Positions 47,101 through 54,966 of a DNA stretch of 64,000 bases are shown one piece after another. Numbering within the stretch: position 1 is the stretch's first letter; each line of letters starts with the position of its first letter. The stretch comes from Methylibium petroleiphilum PM1 (lineage in GTDB: Bacteria > Pseudomonadota > Gammaproteobacteria > Burkholderiales > Burkholderiaceae_C), in contig NC_008826.1 in the NCBI RefSeq assembly GCF_000015725.1, forward strand, positions 248,001 to 312,000, written 5' to 3'. The notes under the pieces are model-generated. The model was given only the letters and a program-made list of their open reading frames with translations, had not been told where the DNA came from and searched no databases. Made by a program: the position numbers and the translations under genes.

Positions 47101-49540
47101 GCACACCGTTTCCAACACCGGCAACATCGCGGCGACCTCGCTGTCGATCAGCGCTCCGACGGGCTACTCGATCACTGGCAACACCTGCTCGACCAGCCTC
47201 GCGGCCGGCGGCAGCTGCTCGTTCACGATCACCTTCACCTCGGGTGCTGCGCAAGACTACAGCGGCAACGTGATCGTCTCCACGGCCAACGGCGGCTCGC
47301 CGACGGTGGCTGTGTCGGGCACAGGCCAGGCGCCTTCGGCCTCGATCACCGACATCGCGTTCGGCAACCAAGCCGCCGGCGCGACGCCGACGCTGACTTC
47401 GACGCTGACCAATACCGGCGTGGGCTCGATCAGCGTGACCGCGCCGTCTGCGGGTAGCGTGACCGGCACCGGCTTCTCGTTCGTCAGCACGAACTGCGGC
47501 TCCAGCCTCGCTGTCGGCGGCTCGTGCACGACCACCGTGCGCTACACCGCCAGCGGCACCGCTGCCGCGTCCGGCTCGCTGACCATCGCCACCGGCGCTG
47601 GCAACAAGGTCGCTGCACTGTCCGGCCAAAGCCAGCAGGCGATCGTGGGCGTCTCGGCGACCAGCCGCGCGTTCGGTAGCGTGCAGGTGGGCCAGAGCTC
47701 GACCTCGGCAGCGCACACGGTGTCCAACACCGGCAACATCGCGGCGACCTCGCTGTCGATCAGCGCGCCGACGGGCTACTCGATCACCGGCAACACATGC
47801 TCGACCAGCCTCGCGGCCGGCGGTAGCTGCACCTTCACGATCACGTTCAGCCCGAGCGCGGCGCAGGCCTACAACGGCAATGTGAGCGTGGCCACGGCCA
47901 ACGGCGGCTCGCCGACGGTGGCTGTGACCGGTGCGGGCGCGGCGCAGGCTGCGACGATCACCGACATCGCGTTCGGCAACCAGGCGGCGGGCGCAACCCC
48001 GACGCTGACCTCGACGCTGACCAACACCGGCGTTGGTCCGCTGAGCGTGACCGTTCCGACCGCTGGCAGCGTGACCGGCACCGGCTTCTCGTTCGTCAGC
48101 ACTACCTGCGGCACCAGCCTCGCGGCCGGCGCCAACTGCACGACGACCGTTCGCTACACGGCCAGCGGCACCGCCGCTGCGTCCGGCTCGCTGACCATCG
48201 CGACCGGCGCAGGCAACCAGGTGTCCGACCTGTCGGGTCAGAGCCAGCAGGCCATCCTGAGCCTGACGTCGTCGCTGGCATTCGGCACCATCCAGGTCAA
48301 CGACACCAAGGATCTGGTCGCGACCCTGAACAACACCGGCAACATCGCGGCGACGACCACGGCGCGTTCGATCGCGGGCACCGGCTTCGCCATCAATGCG
48401 ACGACCTGCAGCACGAGCCTGGCCGCCGGCGCAAGCTGCACGATCACCGTGCGCTACTCGGCGCCCAGCGCAGCCTCGCATTCGGGCACGCTGACGGTGA
48501 CGTCCGCCAACGCGGCGACCGACACCTCGTCGCTGTCTGGCACCGGCAGGGCCGCTTCGGCGACGTTGAGCGCTCCGGCGCACGGCACGATGGCAGCAGG
48601 CTCGACCAAGGACGTGACTGCGATCCTGAGCAACACCGGCATCGCCCCGATGTCGGTCACGGTGCCGACGGCCGGGTCGGTGTCCGGCTCTGGCTTCAGC
48701 TTCGTCTCCACGACGTGCTCGACGTCGCTCGCTGCGGGCGCGGACTGCAGCATCGTCGTGCGCCTGACGTACTCCGGCACGACCGCTCACAGCGGCACGC
48801 TGTCGGTGGGCACTGAGGCCGGCACCAAGACGGCTTCGCTGTCCGGTCAGAGCCAGGCGGCGGTTGTCGGGTTCTCCGGGTCCAGTGTTGCCTTCGGCAA
48901 CGTCACGGTCGGCAACACCGTTGTCTCTGCAACGCAGACGGTGACCAACAGCGGCAACGTCGCAGCGACTTCGCTGGCGATCACTGCCCCGACCTTCGCG
49001 CCGAACTATCCCTACTTCATCGGCGCCAACACCTGCGGCAGCTCACTCGCTGCCGGGGCCAGCTGCACGTTCACGATCAGCTTCACGCCGCAGGCTGCCC
49101 AGGCCTTCAACGGCAACGTGACGCTGACCTCCGCCAACGGTGGTTCGGATGCGTTGGCCGTAACCGGCACCGGAACGCAATCACTGCAGTTGGAAGTGCA
49201 GACGCTTGCTGTCACAGGGAAAGAGGCGCAATGCGGAGCCACCAGCGCTTGGTACAACCACGCCTTCACGGGGGACGTGGGTGGGCAAAGCTGGAACTGC
49301 ACGCCGCAGACCTGGAACCTGCGCTTGACGAACAAGACGGCGTCCACGATGACGATCGGCTCCTTCACCAAGACCAGCGCCTCCTGGACGATTGCATCGA
49401 ACAGCTGCGGCACTACGCTGGCCGCCGGTGCGAGCTGCGTGGTGGCCATCAAGTCGCCCACGTACACATCCAGCAACTCCTCGAGCACGTACGTGCGGTG
49501 GACTACGGTCGGCATCGACAAGTACGTCTACATCTACTAA
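44132..49540 (+). CDS. Giant exported protein of choice-of-anchor D / ASPM-SPD2-Hydin-like repeats
   Basis: A 1802-residue protein with a clean signal peptide (KRRSRFLLALVSLALAA, ending PVLA). The mature part is built from about 16-17 immunoglobulin-like beta domains of roughly 105 residues, each ending in a C-x5-9-LAAG-x2-C pattern that predicts one disulphide per domain. Domains 9-13 are almost identical at DNA level (see repeat). The final about 100 residues (AWYNHAFTGDVGG onward) differ and contain three further cysteines. No barrel, LPXTG or transmembrane anchor is seen, so secretion or non-covalent surface attachment is likely. ATG 44132 is chosen because the signal peptide starts there. 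Adhesion or mating-pair contact is a reasonable guess. Confidence 0.85.
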   Translation: MQKRRSRFLLALVSLALAAQPVLAAPRYMIKVPVVGITSQPAGDLSVAPSPANFAGQVAVGTAAAPLKLTVTNNGFSSIGNLSVSMPQGAPDFSQSTDCPAALPGRSTCTITLGFTPSTDGARTGSVAVSSTAANGLQLVSVSGSGSVPSVTVAPAAFPATQVGDSSVAAVTVSNTGTSALGLSRGTPTSPFSVSGGTCGSTLAAGASCLYQVTFAPTSSGSATSPFAVNFSVGSYSFSRTATLSATAQDAAASLTAPLFGAVAAGATKDISATLRNDGVGAITVGTASVSGSGFNLTSNSCSGSLAVGATCSIGVRLTGSGTNAHSGTLSVATQAGTKTAALSGQSEQAVLSFNPANYAFGSVQVASTGTQAFTLRNIGNIATGALSFNAPAGYSVSAPSCATGIPAGGNCAVSVTFAPSAAQAYSGNVGVTGSASSATLAVSGSGQDASATLSAVAFGNVPAGTSAQADATLTNTGVGPLTLSAPSASGAGFSVATGGSCGATLAAGASCTIKVQLTASGTSAHAGSLSVATTEAGTKTASLSGQSQQASLAVSPSTEAFGNVMVGQTPTSAAHTVTNSGNIPATGIAITAPQGYQIVAGSPACSSSLAAGASCKFSIQFAPGAAQAYTGNVTVASDNAGSPTVAVSGTGLLKSTATLTSPATVLLADWYQTGTITGGFTYRNDGNTPMTLASPALASPLSVSANTCTSVAAGSSCTITVALTRNANNGGTSSQSFIASGADVAPAQATVNWSIYSAIPNWASTSLSFGSIQVGQSSTKSVTLTNSGSVAYNWATNNTLANAPAGFSFDFSACANVTPGGSCAVNVTFSPSAAQAYGGSNIYLTAASIIGNTLTLSGSGAAQSASITDVAFGNQAAGATPTLTSTLTNTGVGPLSVTVPAAGSVTGTAFSFVSTNCGSSLAVGGSCTTTVRYTASGTAAASGSLTIATGAGSKVAALSGQSQQAIVSVSPTSRAFGNVQVGQTSTSAAHTVSNTGNIAATSLSISAPTGYSITGNTCSTSLAAGGSCSFTITFTSGAAQDYSGNVIVSTANGGSPTVAVSGTGQAPSASITDIAFGNQAAGATPTLTSTLTNTGVGSISVTAPSAGSVTGTGFSFVSTNCGSSLAVGGSCTTTVRYTASGTAAASGSLTIATGAGNKVAALSGQSQQAIVGVSATSRAFGSVQVGQSSTSAAHTVSNTGNIAATSLSISAPTGYSITGNTCSTSLAAGGSCTFTITFSPSAAQAYNGNVSVATANGGSPTVAVTGAGAAQAATITDIAFGNQAAGATPTLTSTLTNTGVGPLSVTVPTAGSVTGTGFSFVSTTCGTSLAAGANCTTTVRYTASGTAAASGSLTIATGAGNQVSDLSGQSQQAILSLTSSLAFGTIQVNDTKDLVATLNNTGNIAATTTARSIAGTGFAINATTCSTSLAAGASCTITVRYSAPSAASHSGTLTVTSANAATDTSSLSGTGRAASATLSAPAHGTMAAGSTKDVTAILSNTGIAPMSVTVPTAGSVSGSGFSFVSTTCSTSLAAGADCSIVVRLTYSGTTAHSGTLSVGTEAGTKTASLSGQSQAAVVGFSGSSVAFGNVTVGNTVVSATQTVTNSGNVAATSLAITAPTFAPNYPYFIGANTCGSSLAAGASCTFTISFTPQAAQAFNGNVTLTSANGGSDALAVTGTGTQSLQLEVQTLAVTGKEAQCGATSAWYNHAFTGDVGGQSWNCTPQTWNLRLTNKTASTMTIGSFTKTSASWTIASNSCGTTLAAGASCVVAIKSPTYTSSNSSSTYVRWTTVGIDKYVYIY
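46724..48250 (+). repeat. Tandem 612-bp repeats inside the giant repeat protein
   Basis: Two complete 612-bp units (46724-47335 and 47336-47947) and half of a third (47948-48250), each coding for a pair of beta domains beginning with ITD-x-AFGNQAAGATP. Near-identity and exact unit length point to recent duplication and possible copy-number change by recombination. Confidence 0.8.
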
Positions 49541-49564
49541 CCCATCGGCCTTAGCCGCCTTCAG

Positions 49565-49596
49565 AAGGCCCACCCGAAACGGTGGGCCTTTTTTCG
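49565..49596 (+). terminator. Intrinsic terminator
   Basis: AAGGCCCACC (49565-49574) pairs with GGTGGGCCTT (49581-49590), then TTTTCG. Confidence 0.9.
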
Positions 49597-49613
49597 TCTA
49601 CGCGCCTGTCCGC

Positions 49614-49667
49614 CATCCCCTCTGGCAAGTGCAAAGCGCATCCCGCGCTCACCCAACAGGAGAACCC
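49614..49667 (+). promoter_or_regulatory. Leader module with ATCCC-loop hairpin
   Basis: CATCCCC 49614-49620; hairpin AGCGC-ATCCC-GCGCT (49635-49649); AGGAG 49658-49662. Confidence 0.65.
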
Positions 49668-49952
49668 ATGAAGACCATCATCTACACCTACGAAGAGGGG
49701 CGCGTGCCCAGCGACGGCTCCGGCCGCAAGAGAACTGTCAAGCTGTGGTTTGTCCGGCGCAACAAGCCGGTCGAGATCGGCGAGTACAAGGCGGCTTTCA
49801 TCGGCGAGTACCAGCTGGTGATGGAGGCCCTGAAGCACTTCAAAGCGCTTCCCGCCAAGGCTTTCGAGCGCCGCGGCCCGAGCAACACGCTGGCCTACCA
49901 GTCCGCGGAAAAGCTGCGCGAGGCCGGCATCGCCGACCTGATCCGCCTGTAA
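49668..49952 (+). CDS. Unknown 94-residue basic protein
   Basis: Beta-rich basic start (MKTIIYTYEEGRVP; RTVKLWFVRRNKPVEIG) and a helical end. Possibly a small nucleic-acid-binding protein. Start set by AGGAG. Confidence 0.7.
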   Translation: MKTIIYTYEEGRVPSDGSGRKRTVKLWFVRRNKPVEIGEYKAAFIGEYQLVMEALKHFKALPAKAFERRGPSNTLAYQSAEKLREAGIADLIRL

Positions 49953-50194
49953 TGGTGGGGCAGGAGATGAAGCTGCGCGCAGTGCTGCACCACGGACAGC
50001 AAAACCTCACGAAGACCGAGCTGACCGTCGAGGCTGAGTTCGCGGCCAACGCCGCACGCCAACTCGCGGCCCAGGTCGACGCCACGTCACGGGTCCTGCC
50101 GGGTCGGCTCGAGCAGCCGACCGCAGAAGGCAAGACCTGGTCGTTTGGTGTGACCGGATTCGGGCAACGAATCTGGGTCTACGAGATCCGCTAA
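49952..50194 (+). CDS. Unknown 80-residue protein
   Basis: ATG overlaps the previous TAA (TAATG), implying coupled translation; an inner ATG at 49967 abuts AGGAG too closely to be favoured. Beta-alpha-beta layout (MKLRAVLHHGQQNLTKTEL; helix of A/Q; WSFGVTGFGQRIWVYEIR). No family recognised. Confidence 0.65.
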   Translation: MVGQEMKLRAVLHHGQQNLTKTELTVEAEFAANAARQLAAQVDATSRVLPGRLEQPTAEGKTWSFGVTGFGQRIWVYEIR

Positions 50195-50201
50195 CCCCCA
50201 C

Positions 50202-50240
50202 GCCCGCCGCGATCGCATGATCCGGCGGGCTTCTTCTTTC
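50202..50240 (+). terminator. Intrinsic terminator
   Basis: GCCCGCCG (50202-50209) pairs with CGGCGGGC (50223-50230), then TTCTTCTTT. It lies between convergent genes. Confidence 0.8.
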
Positions 50241-50246
50241 AGCTGG

Positions 50247-51167
50247 TCAGGCGCCCGCGGTGAAGCGCGCGCTGCAGTCGCCGCAGTCGACGTTGATGTT
50301 GGGCTTGGCCCAGATGTTCGTCTTGCAGCCCGGGCAGGTGTACTTCAGGCGATTGGAGGCATTCGCCTTGGTCGCAGCGCCGGCCGGCGCGCCTCCCGCG
50401 CGCTCCTCGGCACTCTCGACCATCGCCACGTCCAGGCCGGCGTCGATGGGCGGCGCCGAGAGCATTGGCACCTTCACGACCTGCCCATCAGCCCCGTCCG
50501 TCTCGCCGCCACCGTCCGAAGCCCCTTCTTCCTGATCGGTCGCAGCATCGTCGTGCTCGAGGCTGGCTGCGTCCTGCTTGGGCCCGTCCGTCTGCGCGCC
50601 AGGCTTCGACGGCACGCTGACAGTCACGCCGTTGGCGTAGTCGAAGTCCTTCGGACAGGCCATCGGGAAGCGATCGAACCAGACGATGCCGAAGGAGGTG
50701 CGCAGAAGCTCCTTGCAAGCCTGGATGAACAGGCCGTCCGCCAGCACGTAGTGCGACATCTTCTCGCCGACTTCCTTGCCGCCAGGCCGGCCTGTGCTGC
50801 TCGGGTGAAGGCCGATCTGCTTCATCTTGGCGGCCCACTCCTTGTCGTGATAGCAGCGCCGCGGCGGGTTGCCCCCATGTTCCCGCCACTGGTGTGTCAT
50901 CTCGTGACCGAGCGTCGACAGCGTGTCCTCGATCGGCCTGGTGGCGAAGTAGCCTGGGTTCATGTTGATCTCGTCGGCCTTGGCGCCGCTGCGATCCACG
51001 TACCTGGCAGAGGAGTAGTGGCCGAGCGACCGGCCGGTTCGCTGCATCGTGATGAGCGCGCCCGGCAGTTCGTTGTCGAAGAGACGTTCGTTGAAGAAGT
51101 CATAGGCGCGCTGCAGTTCTTCGTAGCACTCCTGGGTCGCGCGCAGCGCAGCTCGTTCGGACTTCAC
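50247..51167 (-). CDS. SprT-like zinc metalloprotease
   Basis: A 306-residue protein of the SprT/Spartan family. ELQRAYDFFNERLF opens the domain; INMNPGYF and catalytic LGHEMTHQWREHGG (HExxH) with a downstream conserved His/Asp region complete the active site. A disordered acidic linker follows, then a C-terminal zinc ribbon (C-PGC and C-GDC pairs). Eukaryotic relatives digest DNA-protein crosslinks; bacterial plasmid-borne versions are untested. GTG start at 51167 with weak ribosome site. It is divergent from the transfer operon. Confidence 0.85.
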   Translation of the reverse strand: MKSERAALRATQECYEELQRAYDFFNERLFDNELPGALITMQRTGRSLGHYSSARYVDRSGAKADEINMNPGYFATRPIEDTLSTLGHEMTHQWREHGGNPPRRCYHDKEWAAKMKQIGLHPSSTGRPGGKEVGEKMSHYVLADGLFIQACKELLRTSFGIVWFDRFPMACPKDFDYANGVTVSVPSKPGAQTDGPKQDAASLEHDDAATDQEEGASDGGGETDGADGQVVKVPMLSAPPIDAGLDVAMVESAEERAGGAPAGAATKANASNRLKYTCPGCKTNIWAKPNINVDCGDCSARFTAGA

Positions 51168-51220
51168 GGTCTGGGGAACCTTTGTTGTGGTGCGCCCTCA
51201 GAGGGGTGATCGGCGCCCGG

Positions 51221-51249
51221 TTGCAATACATAACAAGTACGTGTAATAA
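51221..51249 (+). promoter_or_regulatory. Promoter of the transfer operon
   Basis: TTGCAA (51221-51226), 17 bases, TAATAA (51244-51249). TACGTGTAA (51238-51246) overlaps the -10. No Shine-Dalgarno is seen before the first gene at 51296. Confidence 0.7.
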
Positions 51250-51295
51250 TAGCCGAATCGAAACGCAAACTCAACGGTCACCTCTCCAGCCCCCT

Positions 51296-52066
51296 ATGAA
51301 ACGCACCATCCTCACCCTGGCCGCCGCGGCCGCCACCCTCTTCGCCGGCGCCGCCCTGGCCGACGCGAAGACCGACTCGATCCTCCTGAACCTCAAGGTC
51401 AAGTACCCGGCGACGACGTTCACCGGCGTGCGCGCCACGCCCCTGCAGGGCATCTACGAAGTGCAGATGGGCCGCAACCTGGCCTATGTCGACGAGTCGG
51501 GTCGCACGTTCCTGTTCGGCTCCATGTACGACATGGAGGCGCGCTCGGACCTGACCGCTGCCCGCAAGACCGAGCTCGGCATCCAGGACGCGCCGGCGCC
51601 GCAGCAGCAGCGTGCCGAGGCTCCCCCGATCAAGTGGTCCGATCTGCCGATGGCCGATGCCATGGTGCGCGTGATCGGCAAGGGCGAGCGCAAGCTGGCT
51701 CTGTTCAGCGATCCCGACTGCCCGTTCTGCCGTCAGCTCGAGCGCGAGCTGGAGAAGCTGGACAACGTGACCATCTACACCTTCCTGTACCCGCTGGCGT
51801 CGCTGCACCCCGGCGCGCCGGCCAAGTCCGAGAACATCTGGTGTGCCGGCGAGAAGGCGCGCAACAAGGTCTGGATCGACCAGATGATCGGTGGCAAGAC
51901 GCCCCCTGCTGCGAAGGCCTGCGCCACCCCGCTCGAGCGCAACGTCGCGCTGGGAGACTCGCTGAACGTGCGTGGCACGCCGACCATGTTCACCTCCGAC
52001 GGCCGCAGGATCTCCGGCGCGATGCCGGCCGCGCGCATCGACGCGTGGCTGAACGCGGGCAAGTGA
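51296..52066 (+). CDS. dsbC: DsbC-family periplasmic thiol isomerase
   Basis: A 256-residue exported protein with signal peptide ending GAALADA. After an N-terminal dimerisation-like region comes a thioredoxin fold: LFSDPDCPFCRQLERELE with CPFC active site (about 140-143) and the cis-Pro loop VRGTPTMF. It would shuffle disulphides of cysteine-rich transfer proteins such as TraU, as DsbC/TrbB does in F-like and SXT-like systems. First gene of the operon; its stop overlaps the next ATG. Confidence 0.9.
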   Translation: MKRTILTLAAAAATLFAGAALADAKTDSILLNLKVKYPATTFTGVRATPLQGIYEVQMGRNLAYVDESGRTFLFGSMYDMEARSDLTAARKTELGIQDAPAPQQQRAEAPPIKWSDLPMADAMVRVIGKGERKLALFSDPDCPFCRQLERELEKLDNVTIYTFLYPLASLHPGAPAKSENIWCAGEKARNKVWIDQMIGGKTPPAAKACATPLERNVALGDSLNVRGTPTMFTSDGRRISGAMPAARIDAWLNAGK

Positions 52067-52302
52067 TGTTTCGCCGCGCCCTTCGAGCTGCCGCCTTGTG
52101 GGCGGTCTACTTCACCGGCGTCTTCGCAGCCACGTTGCTCGCGTTGTTCGGGGTGAGCTGGGCCGCCGGCAGCTGGTCTGCCGACGCGGACTTCGCCCAC
52201 ATGGCGCGCATCGCGCTGGCAGTCGTCGTCGCCGCGGCGGTTCTTCACACCTTGCGCCTGGAAAGGGACGCGCATGCCGATCCTGAGTCGCAGCTGGGCT
52301 GA
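52066..52302 (+). CDS. Small inner-membrane protein in the transfer operon
   Basis: A 78-residue protein with two hydrophobic helices (about 9-30 and 45-62) and charged ends. It starts at ATGA overlapping the dsbC stop and its end overlaps traW. It occupies the place where other F-like systems carry trbI or a traF-type peptidase but does not resemble either. Coupling implies a transfer role. Confidence 0.7.
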   Translation: MFRRALRAAALWAVYFTGVFAATLLALFGVSWAAGSWSADADFAHMARIALAVVVAAAVLHTLRLERDAHADPESQLG

Positions 52303-52966
52303 CCCGGCTCGCCTGATCTTCGTGACCGCGGTGCATGCCGCGGTCTTTCTTCTGGCCGCGCCGTCAGCCACTGCGCAGCAGCTGGGCGTCTACGGCAACG
52401 TCTGGGAGATCCGAGAGCCCGATGCGATCGACGCGCTGAAGGGCAAGCTCACCCAGATGGAGAAGAAGGGCGAGCTCAAGCGCATGTGGGAAAACTACCG
52501 GGACCGCTACGTGGCCTCGATCGAGAACCCGGCGCCGATCCGCGGCATCAGCAAGGCGACGGCGCCGGCTGTGCGCACCTTCGATCCTTCCGTCGTCTTC
52601 GGCGATGACGTGACCGACCCGAGCAGCGGCAAGCTGCTGGTCAAGGCCGGCACGAGGGTCAACCCGCTGGACTACACGCCGCTGACGAAGGCCCTGATCT
52701 TCATCGACGGTCGCGACCCGGCCCAAGTCGCCTTCGCCAAGGCCCGCTCCGACGCCAATCCGCGCGACAAGGTGATCCTGGTGGCCGGCTCGTTCCTCGA
52801 GCTGAACCGGAAGTGGGGCCGCGTGACGTACTTCGACCAGCGCGGCCACCTGACCACGCGCTTCGGCATCAAGCGTGTGCCGGCAGTGGTCAGCCAGAAG
52901 GGCCGCGCGCTGCAGATCGAAGAGTTCGCCAACCTGCCTGCCGCGACGCCGGTCGTGAAGAAGTGA
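52274..52966 (+). CDS. traW: F-type conjugal transfer protein TraW
   Basis: A 230-residue exported protein (signal peptide ending APSATA). It matches TraW, a periplasmic assembly factor for F-type pili that interacts with TrbC and TraU: YGNVWEIREPDAIDAL near the start, the KAGTRVNPLDY motif in the middle and FGIKRVPAVVSQKG at the end are family hallmarks. The start overlaps the preceding gene by 29 bases and traU follows after 5 bases. Confidence 0.92.
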   Translation: MPILSRSWADPARLIFVTAVHAAVFLLAAPSATAQQLGVYGNVWEIREPDAIDALKGKLTQMEKKGELKRMWENYRDRYVASIENPAPIRGISKATAPAVRTFDPSVVFGDDVTDPSSGKLLVKAGTRVNPLDYTPLTKALIFIDGRDPAQVAFAKARSDANPRDKVILVAGSFLELNRKWGRVTYFDQRGHLTTRFGIKRVPAVVSQKGRALQIEEFANLPAATPVVKK

Positions 52967-52971
52967 CCTAC

Positions 52972-54024
52972 ATGTTCCGCATCAACATCAAGCCTCTGCG
53001 CAGCGCCGCCATGGCGGTGCTGGCCGCCGTCGCCGCCATCGCATCGAGTCCGGCTTCCGCTGACTCTATGTGCCAGGGCAGCTTCCCCAACCTGATCACG
53101 GACGTCTGCTGGTCGTGCACGTTCCCGCTGAAGCTGTTCGGCCAGGCGGCGTTCGACAGCGCTGGCGGCGAGGACTACGCGTCCTCCGACAAGACGTCGG
53201 TGTGCACCTGCAAGAGCCCGCCCACGGTCGGCATCCCGACGAGCTTCTGGGAGCTCAACCAGATGACGGACGTGACCACCACGCCCGGCTGCTTCCCCAT
53301 GCTCGGTGGAGCGAAGGTGAACGTGGGCGTGAACGCCGACGCCTATGGTCACAACGGCAACAACGAGCAGGGTGGCATGGCCCAGGCACGCGAGTCGTTT
53401 CGCCAGGTCAACCTGTACATCAACCCCGCGATGTACATCATGGGTGCCGTGCTGGACAACTCCTGCATGGACAACCGCGGCATCGACATCCCGTGGGTGA
53501 GCTTCGCGGACCCGACGCACAACGACGAAGAGCTCGCGAACATCCTGACCCCGTACGCGTTCCCGTTCGGCTCGATGGTCGCGATCGGCGCCATGTCGGC
53601 CGATGCTGTCGCAGCCACCGCGGGCTTTCCGATCCCGGAGATCTTCTGGGCGGCGGGTTCGTTCGGCCCGATGTACCCGCTAACAGGCACGAACCAGGCG
53701 CACCTTTCGAATGAGCAGTCCGCGCGCCTGCAGACCACGCGCGTGCTGGCCAAGCTGCATGCCGCCGGCACGCAGTGGGCGGCCGCGGGCAACGACGCGA
53801 TGTGCAGCTACTACCCACAGATCATCATGGACAAGCGCCAGTACAAGCTGCAGCGCCTGTACCCGCGTCCGCAGACGGAGAAGATCAACGGCAAGTGCTG
53901 CGACCCCATCGGCCGTACCACCATCCTCACCGAGTCGGGCACGGAAGCCCCGCTCTCCACCTTCAGGGACTTTGGCTATGCGATTTTCCGCAAGCGCGAT
54001 TGCTGTTCTGGCGCTTTCCCTTGA
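52972..54024 (+). CDS. traU: F-type conjugal transfer protein TraU
   Basis: A 350-residue exported protein with signal peptide ending PASA. It is the cysteine-rich TraU of F-type type IV secretion, needed for DNA transfer and pilus assembly: DVCWSCTFPLK, CTCKSPPTVGIP, FWELNQM, CFPMLGG and CSYYPQIIMDKRQYKLQ are in family order, with at least ten cysteines likely paired by the DsbC-like enzyme. It ends in a CC pair (KRDCCSG). The next gene overlaps its 3' end by 47 bases. Confidence 0.93.
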   Translation: MFRINIKPLRSAAMAVLAAVAAIASSPASADSMCQGSFPNLITDVCWSCTFPLKLFGQAAFDSAGGEDYASSDKTSVCTCKSPPTVGIPTSFWELNQMTDVTTTPGCFPMLGGAKVNVGVNADAYGHNGNNEQGGMAQARESFRQVNLYINPAMYIMGAVLDNSCMDNRGIDIPWVSFADPTHNDEELANILTPYAFPFGSMVAIGAMSADAVAATAGFPIPEIFWAAGSFGPMYPLTGTNQAHLSNEQSARLQTTRVLAKLHAAGTQWAAAGNDAMCSYYPQIIMDKRQYKLQRLYPRPQTEKINGKCCDPIGRTTILTESGTEAPLSTFRDFGYAIFRKRDCCSGAFP

Positions 54025-54763
54025 GATCGGCGGCGCGATCGCGCAGCCGGCCGTGCAGCCCTCGACCACGCCACAGATGCCGTCGGATCAGCAGATCCGG
54101 GCGGTGATGGAGCAGCAGCGCAAGGGGCTCAAGGACCAGGGCGTCTTGGGGGCCGGCGCCGCCTCTCGGGTGCAGCCTGTCGCGCCCGGCACCTACAAGA
54201 CCGAGGTGTTCCCCGGCACGCTGCCGGACGCCGCCGGCAAGAAGCGCGACACGCCAACCGGCGACAACCTCGAGGAGCTGGTCAGCAAGTACAACAGCGC
54301 ACTGCGTGGCGACGCGCCGAAGGCCGTGTCAGCTCGCGGTGACCTGGTGGTCTTCGTCTCGCTCTCGATGCCGAAGGAAGTGCTGACCGAGTTGTCGCGC
54401 CAGGCCAAGGAGATGGGTGCGATGCTGGTCCTTCGCGGCTTCAAGGACGGCAGCGTCGACAAGACGCGTATTGCAGCCCAGGAGGTCAACCCGTCCGGCG
54501 CGCCATGGGAGATCCACCCGGACCTGTTCAAGGCGTTCAAGGTGAACAAGGTGCCGACGATTGTCCTGGCCAACGCGGCGTCAGGCTCGCTCGACGAGGA
54601 GGGCTGCGCCCCGGAGGCGACCTACGGCTCCGTCAGCGGCAACGTCTCGCTCGAGCTCGCGCTGAACACGCTGCGCCTGCGCGGCCGTCCGGACATCGCC
54701 AAGCTCGCCGAGTTGCGCCTGGCCGATCTGCGCTCGCGCAACGCGCCTGCGAAGCTGCGCTGA
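53978..54763 (+). CDS. trbC: F-type conjugal transfer pilus assembly protein TrbC
   Basis: A 261-residue exported protein; signal peptide within the first 23 residues. Family marks of F-type TrbC: VFVSLSMPKEVLTEL, MLVLRGFKDGS and KVNKVPTIVLA (thioredoxin-like fold without CxxC), then SVSGNVSLELALNTL. In F the orders traW-traU-trbC are conserved and TrbC often fuses with TraW. Here traN does not follow; the operon ends at a terminator, so other tra genes lie elsewhere. Confidence 0.92.
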   Translation: MRFSASAIAVLALSLEIGGAIAQPAVQPSTTPQMPSDQQIRAVMEQQRKGLKDQGVLGAGAASRVQPVAPGTYKTEVFPGTLPDAAGKKRDTPTGDNLEELVSKYNSALRGDAPKAVSARGDLVVFVSLSMPKEVLTELSRQAKEMGAMLVLRGFKDGSVDKTRIAAQEVNPSGAPWEIHPDLFKAFKVNKVPTIVLANAASGSLDEEGCAPEATYGSVSGNVSLELALNTLRLRGRPDIAKLAELRLADLRSRNAPAKLR

Positions 54764-54785
54764 GCGTCTTCATCACCGCGCCCAT

Positions 54786-54813
54786 GGCGCGCTTCGGCGC
54801 GCCCTTTGTTTTT
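54786..54813 (+). terminator. Intrinsic terminator of the transfer operon
   Basis: GGCGCGC-TTCG-GCGCGCC (54786-54803), then CTTTGTTTTT. Confidence 0.8.
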
Positions 54814-54879
54814 CTGGACGCCAGGTCCCAGGCACCGTTCGAAGGGAGGCGGGCAGGGCGGTTTCGTCACTAGATGCGC

Positions 54880-54908
54880 AAACGAAAACGCGGCCCGAAG
54901 GCCGCGTT
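54880..54908 (-). terminator. Minus-strand terminator after ssb
   Basis: AACGCGGC and GCCGCGTT (54887-54908), followed on the minus strand by TTTCGTTT. Confidence 0.75.
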
Positions 54909-54935
54909 GACTTTCACTCTCTGCTGCAGTATCTT
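54907..54935 (+). promoter_or_regulatory. Possible promoter antisense to the ssb 3' end
   Basis: TTGACT (54907-54912), 17 bases, TATCTT (54930-54935). No plus-strand gene follows; a small inverted repeat AAGTG-AG-CACTT lies at about 54951-54962. Confidence 0.35.
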
Positions 54936-54966
54936 CTAGTCTAATGCCGAAGTGAGCACTTACATG

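Noticed and set aside
46724-48250. CRISPR array
   Set aside because: Repeats are 612 bp, in frame and encode beta domains; there are no short repeats with unique spacers and no cas genes in the window.
45440-48790. 1116-codon minus-strand open frame opposite the giant repeat protein
   Set aside because: It is antisense to repeats with strong codon bias, gives an Arg/Ala-rich protein without domains, and has no ribosome site. Plus-strand frame has a signal peptide and repeat structure.
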